Shown here: positions 16,463 through 26,180 of the stretch, piece after piece
Position numbering within the stretch: the first letter of the stretch is position 1
Layout: the number at the start of each line of letters is the position of its first letter
Source: Lysobacteraceae bacterium NML03-0222
GTDB taxonomy: Bacteria > Pseudomonadota > Gammaproteobacteria > Xanthomonadales > Xanthomonadaceae
NCBI GenBank assembly: GCA_002798195.1
Contig: NWQM01000001.1
Coordinates: forward strand, 62,001-126,000
Length of the DNA stretch: 64,000 nt
Reading direction: 5' to 3'
Program-made: the position numbers and the translations under genes
The notes under the pieces: generated by a model
Databases searched by the model: none
What the model was told of the DNA's origin: nothing
What the model saw: only the letters and a program-made list of their open reading frames with translations

Positions 16463-16477
16463 GCAGGAGACGCGCAG

Positions 16478-19400
16478 ATGGCACGTTTTTTCATTGACCG
16501 GCCGATTTTTGCCTGGGTGATTGCCATCATCCTGATGCTGGCCGGCATCATGGCGATTCGCCAACTTCCCATCGAGCAATACCCGGATATTGCCCCGCCG
16601 CAAGTTTCGGTGAGTACGGTGTATCCCGGGGCTTCGGCCAAGGTGGTGGAAGATGCCGTCACCCAGGTGCTGGAGCAGGGCATTCGCGGTGTGGATGGGC
16701 TGTTGTACATGACCTCCAGCAGCTCGGCCAATGGCGCGGCCAGCATCAATCTCACCTTTGCCAGCGGCACCGATCCGGATATTGCCCAGGTGCAGGTGCA
16801 GAACAAGTTGCAGGCAGTCACACCCCTGTTGCCGCAGGAAGTGCAGCAGCAGGGGGTGAGCGTCGGCAAGGGGCGCAGCGGCTTTCTGATGGTGATTGGC
16901 TTCATCTCCGAAGACGGCAGCATGAGCAATGACGAGATTGGCGACTACATCTCCAGTCACGTGGTTGACCGCATCGCCCGTCTGCCGGGGGTGGGCGGTA
17001 CCCAGCAATTCGGTACCCAGTATGCGATGCGTATCTGGCTCGACCCTGGCAAGCTCGATACCTATGGTCTGACCGTGGCCGAAGTGACGGCAGCGGTTCG
17101 CACACAAAATGCCCAGGTCACGCTGGGGCAGCTTGGTGCGGCGCCAGCGGTGCCGGGGCAGCAGCTCAATGCCACCATCACTGCGCAGTCAAGGCTCAGT
17201 ACGCCGGAGGAGTTCCGCGCCATCATCCTGCGCAGTGGCATTGATGGCTCGCGCCTGACCCTGGGCGATGTGGCGCGGGTGGAAATGGGCGCGCAAAGCT
17301 ATGACAGCATCAGCCGCTACAACGGCCAGCCGGCCAGTGGCATGGCGGTGAGCCTGGCCACCGGCGCCAATGCACTGGATACCGTGGATGCCGTGCGTGC
17401 CGAACTTGCCAGGATGGAGGCCAGCTTTCCGGCAGGGCTGAAGTGGGAGGTGCCGTTTGATTCCTCGCCCTTCGTGCGCGTGTCCATCAATGGCGTGGTG
17501 AAAACCCTGGCAGAAGCCGTACTGCTGGTGTTTCTGGTGATGTTCCTGTTCATGGGCAATTTCCGTGCCACGCTGATTCCCACCATCGCCGTGCCGGTGG
17601 TGCTGCTTGGCACCTTTGCGGTGCTGTATGCGCTGGGCTTCACCATCAACATGCTGACCATGTTCGCCATGGTGCTGGCGATTGGCCTTCTGGTGGACGA
17701 TGCCATCGTGGTGGTGGAAAACGTCGAGCGATTGATGCGCGAAGAAGGGCTCTCGCCCAAAGAAGCGGCAAAAAAGTCGATGTCGCAGATTACCGGCGCG
17801 CTGGTGGGCATCGGCGTGGTGCTCTCGGCGGTATTCGTGCCGATGGCCTTCATGGGTGGCTCCACCGGCACCATCTATCTGCAATTCACCGCCACCATCG
17901 TGACCGCCATGGCGTTCTCGGTGTTGGTAGCGATGGTGCTGACCCCGGCGCTGTGCGCCACCATGCTCAAACCCATCCAGAAGGGCGAGGCGCACCACCA
18001 TGGCAATGGGCCGCTGGGGCGTTTTCTTGCCTGGTTTGACCGCTTGTTCAACAGCGGCAGTGAAAGATACCAGCGCGGTGTGGCCGGGATGCTGAAGCGT
18101 CCCTGGCGCTTCATGCTGGTATTTGCGGTCATCAGCACGCTGGGCGGCTGGTTGTTCCTGCGTCTGCCCACCAGCTTCCTGCCTGAAGAAGATCAGGGCA
18201 TGGTGATGGTGCTGGCGCAAACCCCAGTGGGCTCCACCCAGGAGCGCACGCTTGAGTCCATCAAGCAGCTGGAGCAGCATTTTCTTGAAAAAGAAAAAGA
18301 CCATGTGGTTTCCGTATTTACCGTGACCGGCTTCAGCTTTGCCGGCCAGGGGCAGAACATGGGCATGGGCTTTGTGCGCCTGAAAGACTGGAGTGAGCGC
18401 ACGGCCGAGGCCGCCAAGGTGCCGGCCATCGTCGGCCGCGCCTGGCCGGGGCTTGGTCAAATCCGCGATGCCTTCATGATTCCGATCGCGCCGCCTGCCA
18501 TCATGGGGCTGGGTACCGGCTCGGGCTTTTCGTTCTATCTCACCGACAACGGCGGGCTGGGGCATGAAGGGCTGCTGGCAGCGCGCAACCAGTTGCTGGG
18601 CATGGCGGCGTCCAAGGAGCAAGGCTATATCGGCAGTCTGCGCCCCAATGGTATGGAAGATGCCCCGCAGCTGCGCGTGGTGGTGGATCAGGCCAAGGCG
18701 CAGGCGCTGGGGCTTTCCCCCGCCACCATTAACAGTACCCTGGCCACCGCCTGGGGCGGCAGCTATATCGACGACTTCATCGACCGCGGCCGGGTCAAGC
18801 GCGTGTATGTGCAGGCCGATGCGCCGTTCCGCATGACGCCGGATGATTTCCTGCGCTGGTCGGTACGCAATAACCAGGGGCAGATGGTGCCGTTCTCGGC
18901 ATTCGCCAGCTCGCACTGGGAATTTGGCTCGCCCAGCCTGCAACGTTACAACGGTGCCGGCGCCATGTCGCTGGAAGGCACGGCCAAGCCCGGCGTCAGC
19001 TCCGGCGAGGCGATGGCCGAGGTCGAGCGGCTGGTTGCACAGCTGCCCGAAGGCGTCGGGCTGGAATGGACGGCGGCCTCCTATCAGGAGCGCGAAGCAG
19101 GCGGCCAGATTGTGCTGCTGTATTCGCTGTCGCTGTTGATCGTGTTCCTGTGTCTGGCCGCACTGTATGAAAGCTGGTCGGTGCCGACCGCGGTGCTGCT
19201 GGTGGTGCCACTCGGGGTATTGGGCGCGGCGCTGTTCACCGGCCTGCGCGGGCTTGATCGCGATGTCTATTTCCAGGTGGGATTGCTCACCACCGTGGGG
19301 CTGACCAGCAAGAACGCGGTGCTGATTATCGAGTTTGCCAAGCAGTATTACGAGCAAGGCACCGAGCTTGTCAAAGCCATCATGATGGCAGTGCGTGACC

Positions 19401-19639
19401 GTCTGCGTCCCATCGTCATGACCTCGCTGGCATTCGGCTTTGGCGTGCTGCCACTGGCACTGGCCAGCGGCGCAGGCTCGGCGGCGCAGCGCGCCATCGG
19501 CACCGGCGTGCTTGGCGGCATGATTGTCGGCACGGTGCTCGGCATCTTCTTTATCCCGTTGTTCTATCTGGTGGTGGTGCGCCTGTTTGCCCGCAATAAA
19601 AAACCGGCCGCCGACCAAGGAGATATGTCCCATGTTTAA
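16478..19639 (+). CDS. RND efflux pump, HAE1 family (AcrB/MexB type)
   Basis: A 1053-residue proton-driven drug exporter. It opens with the family N-terminus MARFFIDRPIFAWVIAI and contains twelve expected membrane segments and two large periplasmic loops. The proton-relay residues are present: Asp407 and Asp408 in GLLVDDAIVVVEN (same numbers as E. coli AcrB) and the essential Lys in GLTSKNAVLII at residue 945. AGGAGA lies 9 bases upstream. Its end overlaps the outer-membrane factor gene by 8 bases. Substrate range cannot be read from sequence. Confidence 0.96.
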   Translation: MARFFIDRPIFAWVIAIILMLAGIMAIRQLPIEQYPDIAPPQVSVSTVYPGASAKVVEDAVTQVLEQGIRGVDGLLYMTSSSSANGAASINLTFASGTDPDIAQVQVQNKLQAVTPLLPQEVQQQGVSVGKGRSGFLMVIGFISEDGSMSNDEIGDYISSHVVDRIARLPGVGGTQQFGTQYAMRIWLDPGKLDTYGLTVAEVTAAVRTQNAQVTLGQLGAAPAVPGQQLNATITAQSRLSTPEEFRAIILRSGIDGSRLTLGDVARVEMGAQSYDSISRYNGQPASGMAVSLATGANALDTVDAVRAELARMEASFPAGLKWEVPFDSSPFVRVSINGVVKTLAEAVLLVFLVMFLFMGNFRATLIPTIAVPVVLLGTFAVLYALGFTINMLTMFAMVLAIGLLVDDAIVVVENVERLMREEGLSPKEAAKKSMSQITGALVGIGVVLSAVFVPMAFMGGSTGTIYLQFTATIVTAMAFSVLVAMVLTPALCATMLKPIQKGEAHHHGNGPLGRFLAWFDRLFNSGSERYQRGVAGMLKRPWRFMLVFAVISTLGGWLFLRLPTSFLPEEDQGMVMVLAQTPVGSTQERTLESIKQLEQHFLEKEKDHVVSVFTVTGFSFAGQGQNMGMGFVRLKDWSERTAEAAKVPAIVGRAWPGLGQIRDAFMIPIAPPAIMGLGTGSGFSFYLTDNGGLGHEGLLAARNQLLGMAASKEQGYIGSLRPNGMEDAPQLRVVVDQAKAQALGLSPATINSTLATAWGGSYIDDFIDRGRVKRVYVQADAPFRMTPDDFLRWSVRNNQGQMVPFSAFASSHWEFGSPSLQRYNGAGAMSLEGTAKPGVSSGEAMAEVERLVAQLPEGVGLEWTAASYQEREAGGQIVLLYSLSLLIVFLCLAALYESWSVPTAVLLVVPLGVLGAALFTGLRGLDRDVYFQVGLLTTVGLTSKNAVLIIEFAKQYYEQGTELVKAIMMAVRDRLRPIVMTSLAFGFGVLPLALASGAGSAAQRAIGTGVLGGMIVGTVLGIFFIPLFYLVVVRLFARNKKPAADQGDMSHV

Positions 19640-21023
19640 GCCTCATGCTCTGACACTGGCACTTGTGGCCGCGCTTTCCACGGCGGGCTGTGCCACCTTG
19701 GTGCCGGCCACGCCGGCTGCTGAAGCGGGCATCCCGGCGCAATGGCAGGGCATCGAAGGCCGGCAGACCGGCGATGTCAGCACATTGGACTGGCGCGCCG
19801 TGTTGCAGGACGCGCGCCTTGAGCGCGTGGTCGAACAAGCCCTTGCCCATAACCGTGACCTGCGCGTGGCGGTGCTGAATGTCGAACGCGCCCGCGCCCA
19901 GTACCGCATCAGCCGGGCCGAGCGCCTGCCTTCGGTGGGCGGCAGTCTCAGCCAAACCCGCGCTGGCGGTGATGTACCCGTGACCGAGAGCTATAGCGCA
20001 TCGCTGGGGGTGGCCAGCTTTGAGCTGGATTTGTTCGGTCGGGTGCGCAATTTGAGCCAAGCGGCCGTGCAGCAGTTTTTTGCACAGCAAGAAAACCGCC
20101 GCGCCGCGCAGCTGAGCCTGGTGGCCGAAGTCAGCCGCGCCTGGCTGACCCTGGCGGCCGATCAAAGCCTGCACGCCATTGCCGAGGACACCTTGCATGC
20201 CTATCAGGAAACCCTGCGCCTGACCGAGCGTCGTCATGAGCTGGGCGCCGTCAGCGGCTTGGAGCTGGCGCAGATGCGCGCGCAGGTGGAAACTGCCCGG
20301 GGCGATGTGGCGCGCTATGCGGCGCAGGTACAGCTTGACCGCAATGCCTTGGACTTGCTGGCAGGTACACCGTTGGCCGCAGCCGACTTGCCACAGGGGC
20401 TGCGCGATACCGATATCGCCCTTAGCCCCGTGCCTGCCGGGCTGGCTTCGGAAGTGCTGTTGCGCCGTCCCGATATCCGTGCGGCCGAACACAGCCTGCT
20501 GGCCACCAACGCCCATATCGGTGCGGCGCGTGCGGCGTTTTTCCCCTCCATTCGCCTGACCGGTAGTGCCGGTACGCAGAGCGGTGAACTCTCCGGCCTG
20601 TTTGATGCCGGAACCCGCTTCTGGCGCTTCATGTCGCAAATCAATATCCCGATTTTTCAGGGCGGGGCATTGCGCGCCAACCTGAAAGTGGCCGAGGCCA
20701 ACCGTGATATGGCGCTGGCGGCTTACGAAAAAGCCATCCAGAGCGGTTTCCGCGAAGTTGCCGATGCGCTGGTGCAGGAGCAAGCCTTGAACGAGCGCCG
20801 TGCAGCGGCAGAAAACCTGTTGCAAGTGGCGCGCCAGGCCGAGCAGCTTTCCACGGCGCGGCGCGATGCCGGTCGTGACAGCTACCTCACCTTGCTTGAT
20901 GCGCAGCGCACCCGCTATGCCGCCGAGCAGGCCGCCATTGCCGTCCGCCTTGCCCAGCAAGCCAATCGCATCACCCTGTACCAAGCCTTGGGCGGCGGCT
21001 TAGAGGCAGATAACAGCCCATGA
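19632..21023 (+). CDS. RND efflux outer-membrane factor lipoprotein (OprM/NodT type)
   Basis: A 463-residue TolC-like channel subunit. The signal peptide ends in a lipobox (STAGC), so the mature protein would be acylated as OprM is. The family repeats are visible: RNLRVAVLNVERARAQYRI-like helix (DLRVAVLNVERARAQY), SFELDLFGRVRNL, LLRRPDIRAAEHSL with NAHIGAARAAFFPSI, and the second-half INIPIFQGGALRANL. The ATG at 19632 overlaps the pump gene; AAGGAGA lies 8 bases upstream. Its stop overlaps the TetR start (ATGA). Confidence 0.94.
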   Translation: MFKPHALTLALVAALSTAGCATLVPATPAAEAGIPAQWQGIEGRQTGDVSTLDWRAVLQDARLERVVEQALAHNRDLRVAVLNVERARAQYRISRAERLPSVGGSLSQTRAGGDVPVTESYSASLGVASFELDLFGRVRNLSQAAVQQFFAQQENRRAAQLSLVAEVSRAWLTLAADQSLHAIAEDTLHAYQETLRLTERRHELGAVSGLELAQMRAQVETARGDVARYAAQVQLDRNALDLLAGTPLAAADLPQGLRDTDIALSPVPAGLASEVLLRRPDIRAAEHSLLATNAHIGAARAAFFPSIRLTGSAGTQSGELSGLFDAGTRFWRFMSQINIPIFQGGALRANLKVAEANRDMALAAYEKAIQSGFREVADALVQEQALNERRAAAENLLQVARQAEQLSTARRDAGRDSYLTLLDAQRTRYAAEQAAIAVRLAQQANRITLYQALGGGLEADNSP

Positions 21024-21652
21024 ACAAGCCCAGCCAGACTGCCCGTACCCGCCGGGCAGAACATAGCCAGGCACAACGTCAACGCATCTTCGATGCCGCC
21101 CGGCAGTGCTTTGCCGAGCGTGGCTTCCATGCGGCCAGCATGGCGCAAATCGCCGAAACCGCCGACGTCAGTGCCGGCCTTATCTACCGCTATTTCAGCA
21201 GCAAGTCCGAGCTGATCCACGGCATTGTCGAGGCGCAGATGCAAGCTCTGGCCGCAGACATCGAGGCGCGTCAGCACGACACCCGGCCGCCCTTGCCGTG
21301 CGTGATGGAAATTCTTGGGCAGTCCTGTCGTCCGCCCGGGTGTGATGGCGATACGCCGCTGGAGCCGACGCTGATGCTGGAAATCACCGCCGAGTCGCGC
21401 CGTGACCCCTTGATTGCCGAAGTGCTGACGCGCTTCAACCAGCAGATTGATGCCGCGATTGCCGAGTGGATGAGCCGCCCGCAGGCCGAAGGCGGCTTTG
21501 CCGTGCCAGCGGAAAAAATTGCCGCCCGCAGCCTCGCCCTGCGCGCCCTGGTGGACGGCTTGAAGCAACGACTGGTGCGCGAGCCGGAGATGAACATGGC
21601 CGCCGTCGAGGCCATGCTGCACGATGTGTTGCCGCGCCTGATGGGCGACTGA
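21020..21652 (+). CDS. TetR/AcrR-family repressor, probably of the efflux operon
   Basis: A 210-residue TetR protein. The N-terminal three-helix DNA-binding domain is clear (IFDAARQCFAERGF, MAQIAETADVSAGLIYRYF), followed by a helical ligand-binding domain (AcrR-like C-terminal part with TLMLEITAESRRDPL). It is the fourth gene of the efflux operon with an ATGA overlap; most efflux repressors are divergent, so co-transcription gives direct negative feedback if it binds the operator at 15174-15193 (inference). Confidence 0.9.
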   Translation: MNKPSQTARTRRAEHSQAQRQRIFDAARQCFAERGFHAASMAQIAETADVSAGLIYRYFSSKSELIHGIVEAQMQALAADIEARQHDTRPPLPCVMEILGQSCRPPGCDGDTPLEPTLMLEITAESRRDPLIAEVLTRFNQQIDAAIAEWMSRPQAEGGFAVPAEKIAARSLALRALVDGLKQRLVREPEMNMAAVEAMLHDVLPRLMGD

Positions 21653-21664
21653 GCGCACACCGGT

Positions 21665-22132
21665 TTATTGGGCTGCCCCGGCAAAGCCCTGCTGGCGCCA
21701 GGCCTCGAACACCACCACAGCAACGGCATTGGAAAGATTCAGGCTGCGGTTGTCCGGGCGCATCGGCAGCCGCAGACGCTGCGCAGCCGGGATGGCGCTC
21801 AGCACCGCCTGTGGCAGCCCGGCGGTTTCACTGCCAAACAGGAAGGCATCGCCGCGCTGGTAGTCCACCTGGTCATGACGTACCGTGCCCCGGGTGGAGA
21901 GCGCGAACACCCGCCCCGGTGCCACGGCTGCCAGTGCATTGGCCAAGGTTTCATGCAGGCAGAGCGTGGCGTATTCGTGATAGTCCAGCCCGGCACGGCG
22001 CAGCTGCTTGTCCTCCAGCGAAAATCCCAAAGGCTTGACCAGATGCAGCTGACAGCCGGTATTGGCGGCAAGGCGAATCACATTGCCGGTATTGGGCGGG
22101 ATTTCCGGTTGGTGCAGGATGATATGGAACAC
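21665..22132 (-). CDS. trmL: tRNA (cytidine/uridine(34)-2'-O)-methyltransferase
   Basis: TrmL methylates the ribose of the wobble nucleotide in tRNA-Leu isoacceptors, using SAM. The 155-residue protein is a minimal SPOUT enzyme of normal length. It begins MFHIILHQPEIPPNTGN, with RLAANTGCQLHLVKPLGF, the knot segment FLFGSETAGLP, and the C-terminal RPDNRSLNLSNAVAVVVFE that forms the trefoil knot and cofactor pocket. The SDR gene ends 8 bases upstream, so the two minus-strand genes are likely co-transcribed. Confidence 0.93.
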   Translation of the reverse strand: MFHIILHQPEIPPNTGNVIRLAANTGCQLHLVKPLGFSLEDKQLRRAGLDYHEYATLCLHETLANALAAVAPGRVFALSTRGTVRHDQVDYQRGDAFLFGSETAGLPQAVLSAIPAAQRLRLPMRPDNRSLNLSNAVAVVVFEAWRQQGFAGAAQ

Positions 22133-22140
22133 GGCGGCAG

Positions 22141-22812
22141 TTACCAGGGCAGGGTGCTGCCATTGGCGTGCCAGAAACTGCCGGTATTGGCAAGATTCAG
22201 CGCATCCACACGCGCGGCCAAGCCTTCGGCGGCCTGTTCCGGGCTGACATCGCCCTTGCCGCCGACCATCTCGGTCGCCACCAGACCCGGATGCAGCAAG
22301 CAGACGGCGATGCCGCGCGAGGCCAAGTCCACTGCCAGCGACTTGCCCACGGCATTCACCGCGGCCTTGGAGGCGCGATAGCCGTAATACGCCCCGGAGC
22401 TGTTATCGCTGACCGAGCCCATGCGGCTGGTGATGATGGCGAGCTTGCTGCCCTCGGCCAGTTGTCCGAGTACGGCATGGGTGGTCAGTAACGGCCCCAG
22501 GGTATTGACTTCAAACTGCTGGCGGATGGCAGTGAGCGCGGCATCATCCAGCTTGTCCAGCGTTTCATTGCTGAAAATCCCGGCATTGAGAATCACCGTA
22601 TCCAGTTGCACCCCGGCCAGCATTTCCGGCAGGCGGGCGATGCTGGCGGCATCGCGCATGTCGATGCCGTCGATGACCTGAGCGCCACTGGCTGCCAGCG
22701 CCGGGCTGGTATTGCGGCAGACGGCATACACCGTATCGCCGCGTTCACGGTATAGCCGGGTCAGCGCAAGGCCGATGCCGCGATTGGCACCGGTGATGAG
22801 GATATTGGCCAT
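22141..22812 (-). CDS. Short-chain dehydrogenase/reductase
   Basis: A 223-residue classical SDR. The Rossmann motif TGANRGIGLAL is at residue 7, NAG (VILNAGIFS) near 75, the catalytic Ser in IITSRMGSVSD and the Y-x-x-x-K as YRASK. It resembles the CsgA/sniffer-like group of small SDRs (substrate unknown). The ATG at 22812 has AGGAG in its 5' leader (read on the minus strand as CAGGAGCCTGTC). It precedes trmL on the minus strand. Confidence 0.88.
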   Translation of the reverse strand: MANILITGANRGIGLALTRLYRERGDTVYAVCRNTSPALAASGAQVIDGIDMRDAASIARLPEMLAGVQLDTVILNAGIFSNETLDKLDDAALTAIRQQFEVNTLGPLLTTHAVLGQLAEGSKLAIITSRMGSVSDNSSGAYYGYRASKAAVNAVGKSLAVDLASRGIAVCLLHPGLVATEMVGGKGDVSPEQAAEGLAARVDALNLANTGSFWHANGSTLPW

Positions 22813-23030
22813 GACAGGCTCCTGTATTCGGGGTTGCTTATGGTGGCGCAGAAGCGGGCAAGGTCAAGCGAGAATCTTAGAACCTGAATGCGGGATAACT
22901 GTAGTTTGAAATTTTTGTTAATGTTGCCGTTCCGATACATGGCGGTGAATGCGCGCATGCCGGATTGAATTGACAGGAGCTATTGGTAATTCGGCTCATG
23001 TTCCCTTTCCACCCTTTGGAGATTTTCGAG
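22813..23030. other. Divergent intergenic region, SDR / TonB receptor
   Basis: 218 bases between divergent genes. I see no convincing ORF. There are AT-rich stretches near 22905-22925 and a TTGACA at 22968-22973, but no -10 at proper distance on either strand. It must carry both promoters; none can be assigned by eye. Confidence 0.5.
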
Positions 23031-26000
23031 ATGTCTTATCGCAATAGATTGGGCAAGAACCTCAAGCGCAGTGCCTTGAGCGTGGCGCTTGGGCTGTGTT
23101 TCATCGGTACGGTGCAGGCGCAAAGTGCGGTGGGTTCGCTATTTGGTACTACCCGTAGCGGCAGTGAAGTGACGTTGGAAAACCCGCAGACCGGCATGAA
23201 GCGCACCATCCATGCCGATGCTTCTGGTCGTTTTACTTTCAGCCAATTGCCGCCGGGCATCTACAAGGTCACTGCCGAAGACGGCACTGTGCGCGAGGTG
23301 ATGGTGAATGTCGGCACCGGCTCGCAAGTCAATTTTTCGGCAGGCAGTAATGCCAACGCACTGGATACGGTGACCGTGGTAGGCAGCCGTCTGGCCAACC
23401 CGATTGACGTATCTTCGGTGGAATCCACCACGGTGTTCACCGCCGAGCAAATCCAGGCACTGCCGGTATCGAGCAATGTCAGCAGCGTGGCGCTGCTGGC
23501 GCCTGGCACAGTCAAGGGTGATAGTGGCCTTGGCAGTGGCAACCTGGCCTCTTTTGGTGGATCTTCGGTGGCGGAAAACGGCTATTACATCAATGGTTTT
23601 GATGTCACCAATATGCGCACCATGCTGTCGTTTGCCGATATGCCATTCCAGGCGATTGCTCAGCAGCAGGTCAAGACCGGCGGTTATGGGGCTGAATATG
23701 GCCGCTCGCTGGGCGGTGTTATCAGCCTGGTGACCAAGTCCGGCAGCAATGACTGGCATTTCGGCGGCAGTGTGGAGTGGTCTCCGGACTGGGGACGCAA
23801 GTCAGGCAAGGATGTCAAGACTCGCGATAGCCATGCTGAAAATCCACTGTATGCCTATCGCAGTGATAACGAATTCGAGCGCCTGACCTATTCGGCCTAT
23901 GCCAGTGGTCCGATTATCAAGGACAAGCTGTTCTTCTTCGCCATGCTCGAAGGCCGCCGCAATACCGATGATGTGTACAGGTCGCTGGATAGCTACAGCA
24001 CGCGCAATACCAGCCCGCAGGCCATCGTCAAGCTGGACTGGAACATCAATGACAGCAACCGCCTGGAGTTCACCGGCCTGCGCAATACCAGCAAATACCG
24101 CCGCATTGATTACCAGAACCCAACTGGTCAGTACAACACTGGCGTACATGGCGAGTTGCAGGACAGCTACCGGGTGGAGAATGGCGGCAAGCTCGGCATC
24201 CTGAAATACACCGGTTATTTGAGCGACAACTTCACCTTGTCCGGTCAGTATGGCTATCTCAACAGCATTCTGAGCCATCGCGATCCGCCACCGCCGGGTG
24301 CCGACTGTCCGTGGGCGTATGACTTTGGCTATACCACCAATCGCGTTCGTGAGTATCTGGGCTGTTTCAGCAGTCCCACGGTGACCGATTTGAAGGCGCC
24401 ACCGAATGAAGACGTGCGCAAGGGCTTCCGTATTGATGGTGAGTGGCTGCTGGGTGACCACAAACTGCGCTTTGGTGTGGATCGCGAGACCTATGACTCG
24501 TTCTCGCGCGGCTCCACCTATTCCGGTGGCATCAACTGGGCCTACTACACCGTGCCGAACAACTCGGTAGCAACCGGCATTTATGCCGGACAGCCCGGCC
24601 GCACCGTGAACGGGCAGCTGGTGGCACCCGGTGCCCAATACGCGCGCTCGCGCGTCCGCCAGACCTCCACAGCCTCTTACCAGAACATCAACAGCGCCGC
24701 CTATATCGAGGACAACTGGCAGGTCACCGATAACTTCATGGCCTATCTTGGCCTGCGCTGGGAAAAGTTCGAGAACAAGAACGGCGATGGCGTGAGCTGG
24801 GTCAAGTCCAAGTACGAACTGGCGCCACGTTTGGGCTTTGCCTGGGATGTGAATGGTGACGCGCAGATCAAGCTGTTTGGTAATGCCGGGCGCTATTACA
24901 TTCCAGTGGCGACCAATTCCAGCATTCGTGCCACCGGCGCCGAGTCCACGACGTACAACTGGTATTACGTCAGCGGCTGGAATGACCGCGGCGAGCCGGT
25001 TGGGCAGGGTGCGCAGATTGGTGATACCCAGGTGAATGGCTCGCTGAAAGCACCGCATCCGTCTTCGGTGGCTTCGGCCAACCTCAGCCCGATGCATCAG
25101 GATGAATACATCCTTGGGGCACAATTCCAGCTCAGCGATATGTGGCTGGTAGGCTTGCGTGGCACTTACCGCAAGGTCAAGGCGGGTATGGACGATGCCT
25201 GCATGCTGCAGCCGTTCGTGGACTGGGCCGCCGACAATGGCTACACCAATTTTGATGACCATTCGGTGCCGGGCTGCTACATCATCAATCCTGGCAAGGA
25301 TGTGATGTTGAACTTGGATGTAGATGGTGATGGCAGCCTGGAATTGGCCACGGTGCCCTCGCGCTACTTCGGTTTGCCCGAATACAAGCGCAGCTACACC
25401 GGCCTTGAGTTCTTCTGGGAGCGCGCCAGCGAAAAACTGCAATTGCAGGGTAGCTATACCTTCTCGCGCAGCCGCGGCAACATGGAAGGCTATGTCAACT
25501 CCACCCTGGAGCAGGAAGACCCGGGTTTGACTCAGGATTTTGACCACTCGCTGTTCATGGATGGTGGTTATGGCCCGTTGCCGAATGACCGTACCCATGT
25601 CATCAAGGCCTTTGGTGCCTATAAGTTCAGCAACGAATGGAGTCTGGGGGGCAATTTCGTGGCCTCTTCCGGCCGTCCGGTGAACTGCCAGGGCTTTGTG
25701 CCATTGGAGCTGGCTGGTGATTACGATGTTGGCACGCTTACGGCATACAGCGCATCGAGCTTCTACTGCCTTGGCAGCAATGGCCTGCGCAGCCTGCACC
25801 AGCGTGGCGACCAGGGGCGCACGCCTTGGACTTGGACGCTTGACTTGTCTGCTACCTATACCCCGCGTTGGGCTGATGGCAAGCTGAAGTTCAAGGTCGA
25901 TGTGTACAACGTGTTCAATAACGGTCGCGTGGTGGAGTATGTGGAAACCACCGAGGCTGCTCGCGATGTGCTGAACCCGGACTATCGCAACCATGCCAGC

Positions 26001-26048
26001 TACCAGACACCGCGTTCGTTGCGCTTTACCCTGCGTTACGACTACTGA
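23031..26048 (+). CDS. TonB-dependent receptor with N-terminal carboxypeptidase-like domain (Oar type)
   Basis: A 1005-residue outer-membrane receptor. A signal peptide (cleavage after VQAQ) leads to a carboxypeptidase-regulatory-like beta domain (about 35-110, RTIHADASGRFTFSQLPPGIYKV). Next come a plug (about 120-260, with VTVVGSRLANP and QQVKTGGYGAEYGRSLGGVI) and a 22-strand-type barrel ending in the aromatic SLRFTLRYDY. An acidic DVDGDGSLE stretch near residue 765 resembles a calcium-binding loop. Related Oar proteins import proteins or peptides in some bacteria; the ligand here is unknown. I start at MSYRNRLGKNL. An M16 peptidase follows after a terminator. Confidence 0.9.
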   Translation: MSYRNRLGKNLKRSALSVALGLCFIGTVQAQSAVGSLFGTTRSGSEVTLENPQTGMKRTIHADASGRFTFSQLPPGIYKVTAEDGTVREVMVNVGTGSQVNFSAGSNANALDTVTVVGSRLANPIDVSSVESTTVFTAEQIQALPVSSNVSSVALLAPGTVKGDSGLGSGNLASFGGSSVAENGYYINGFDVTNMRTMLSFADMPFQAIAQQQVKTGGYGAEYGRSLGGVISLVTKSGSNDWHFGGSVEWSPDWGRKSGKDVKTRDSHAENPLYAYRSDNEFERLTYSAYASGPIIKDKLFFFAMLEGRRNTDDVYRSLDSYSTRNTSPQAIVKLDWNINDSNRLEFTGLRNTSKYRRIDYQNPTGQYNTGVHGELQDSYRVENGGKLGILKYTGYLSDNFTLSGQYGYLNSILSHRDPPPPGADCPWAYDFGYTTNRVREYLGCFSSPTVTDLKAPPNEDVRKGFRIDGEWLLGDHKLRFGVDRETYDSFSRGSTYSGGINWAYYTVPNNSVATGIYAGQPGRTVNGQLVAPGAQYARSRVRQTSTASYQNINSAAYIEDNWQVTDNFMAYLGLRWEKFENKNGDGVSWVKSKYELAPRLGFAWDVNGDAQIKLFGNAGRYYIPVATNSSIRATGAESTTYNWYYVSGWNDRGEPVGQGAQIGDTQVNGSLKAPHPSSVASANLSPMHQDEYILGAQFQLSDMWLVGLRGTYRKVKAGMDDACMLQPFVDWAADNGYTNFDDHSVPGCYIINPGKDVMLNLDVDGDGSLELATVPSRYFGLPEYKRSYTGLEFFWERASEKLQLQGSYTFSRSRGNMEGYVNSTLEQEDPGLTQDFDHSLFMDGGYGPLPNDRTHVIKAFGAYKFSNEWSLGGNFVASSGRPVNCQGFVPLELAGDYDVGTLTAYSASSFYCLGSNGLRSLHQRGDQGRTPWTWTLDLSATYTPRWADGKLKFKVDVYNVFNNGRVVEYVETTEAARDVLNPDYRNHASYQTPRSLRFTLRYDY

Positions 26049-26073
26049 TGGCTTAGCTGTTTAGCTGTACTTG

Positions 26074-26103
26074 AATCACCCCGCCTCGGCGGGGTGATTT
26101 TTT
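26074..26103 (+). terminator. Terminator of the TonB receptor gene
   Basis: AATCACCCCGCC and GGCGGGGTGATT form a 12-bp stem with a 2-base (in practice 4-base) loop, followed by six T. Confidence 0.9.
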
Positions 26104-26180
26104 GGACATGACTTTCGACCCGTGCGGCTGGCAGGAGCAGGGCTTAACATTAACCGTTCCAAAACCACAGGATGCTCAAC

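Noticed and set aside
17189..19633. An open frame of more than 800 codons antisense to the RND pump, and similar long antisense frames (for example 39438-41804 and 23802-25994)
   Set aside because: They mirror GC-rich real genes, have unusual composition (many His, Gln, Arg) and no family signature; stop codons are rare on the opposite strand of such genes.
22963..22995. TTGACA at 22968 as promoter of the TonB receptor
   Set aside because: No acceptable -10 element lies 16-18 bases downstream.
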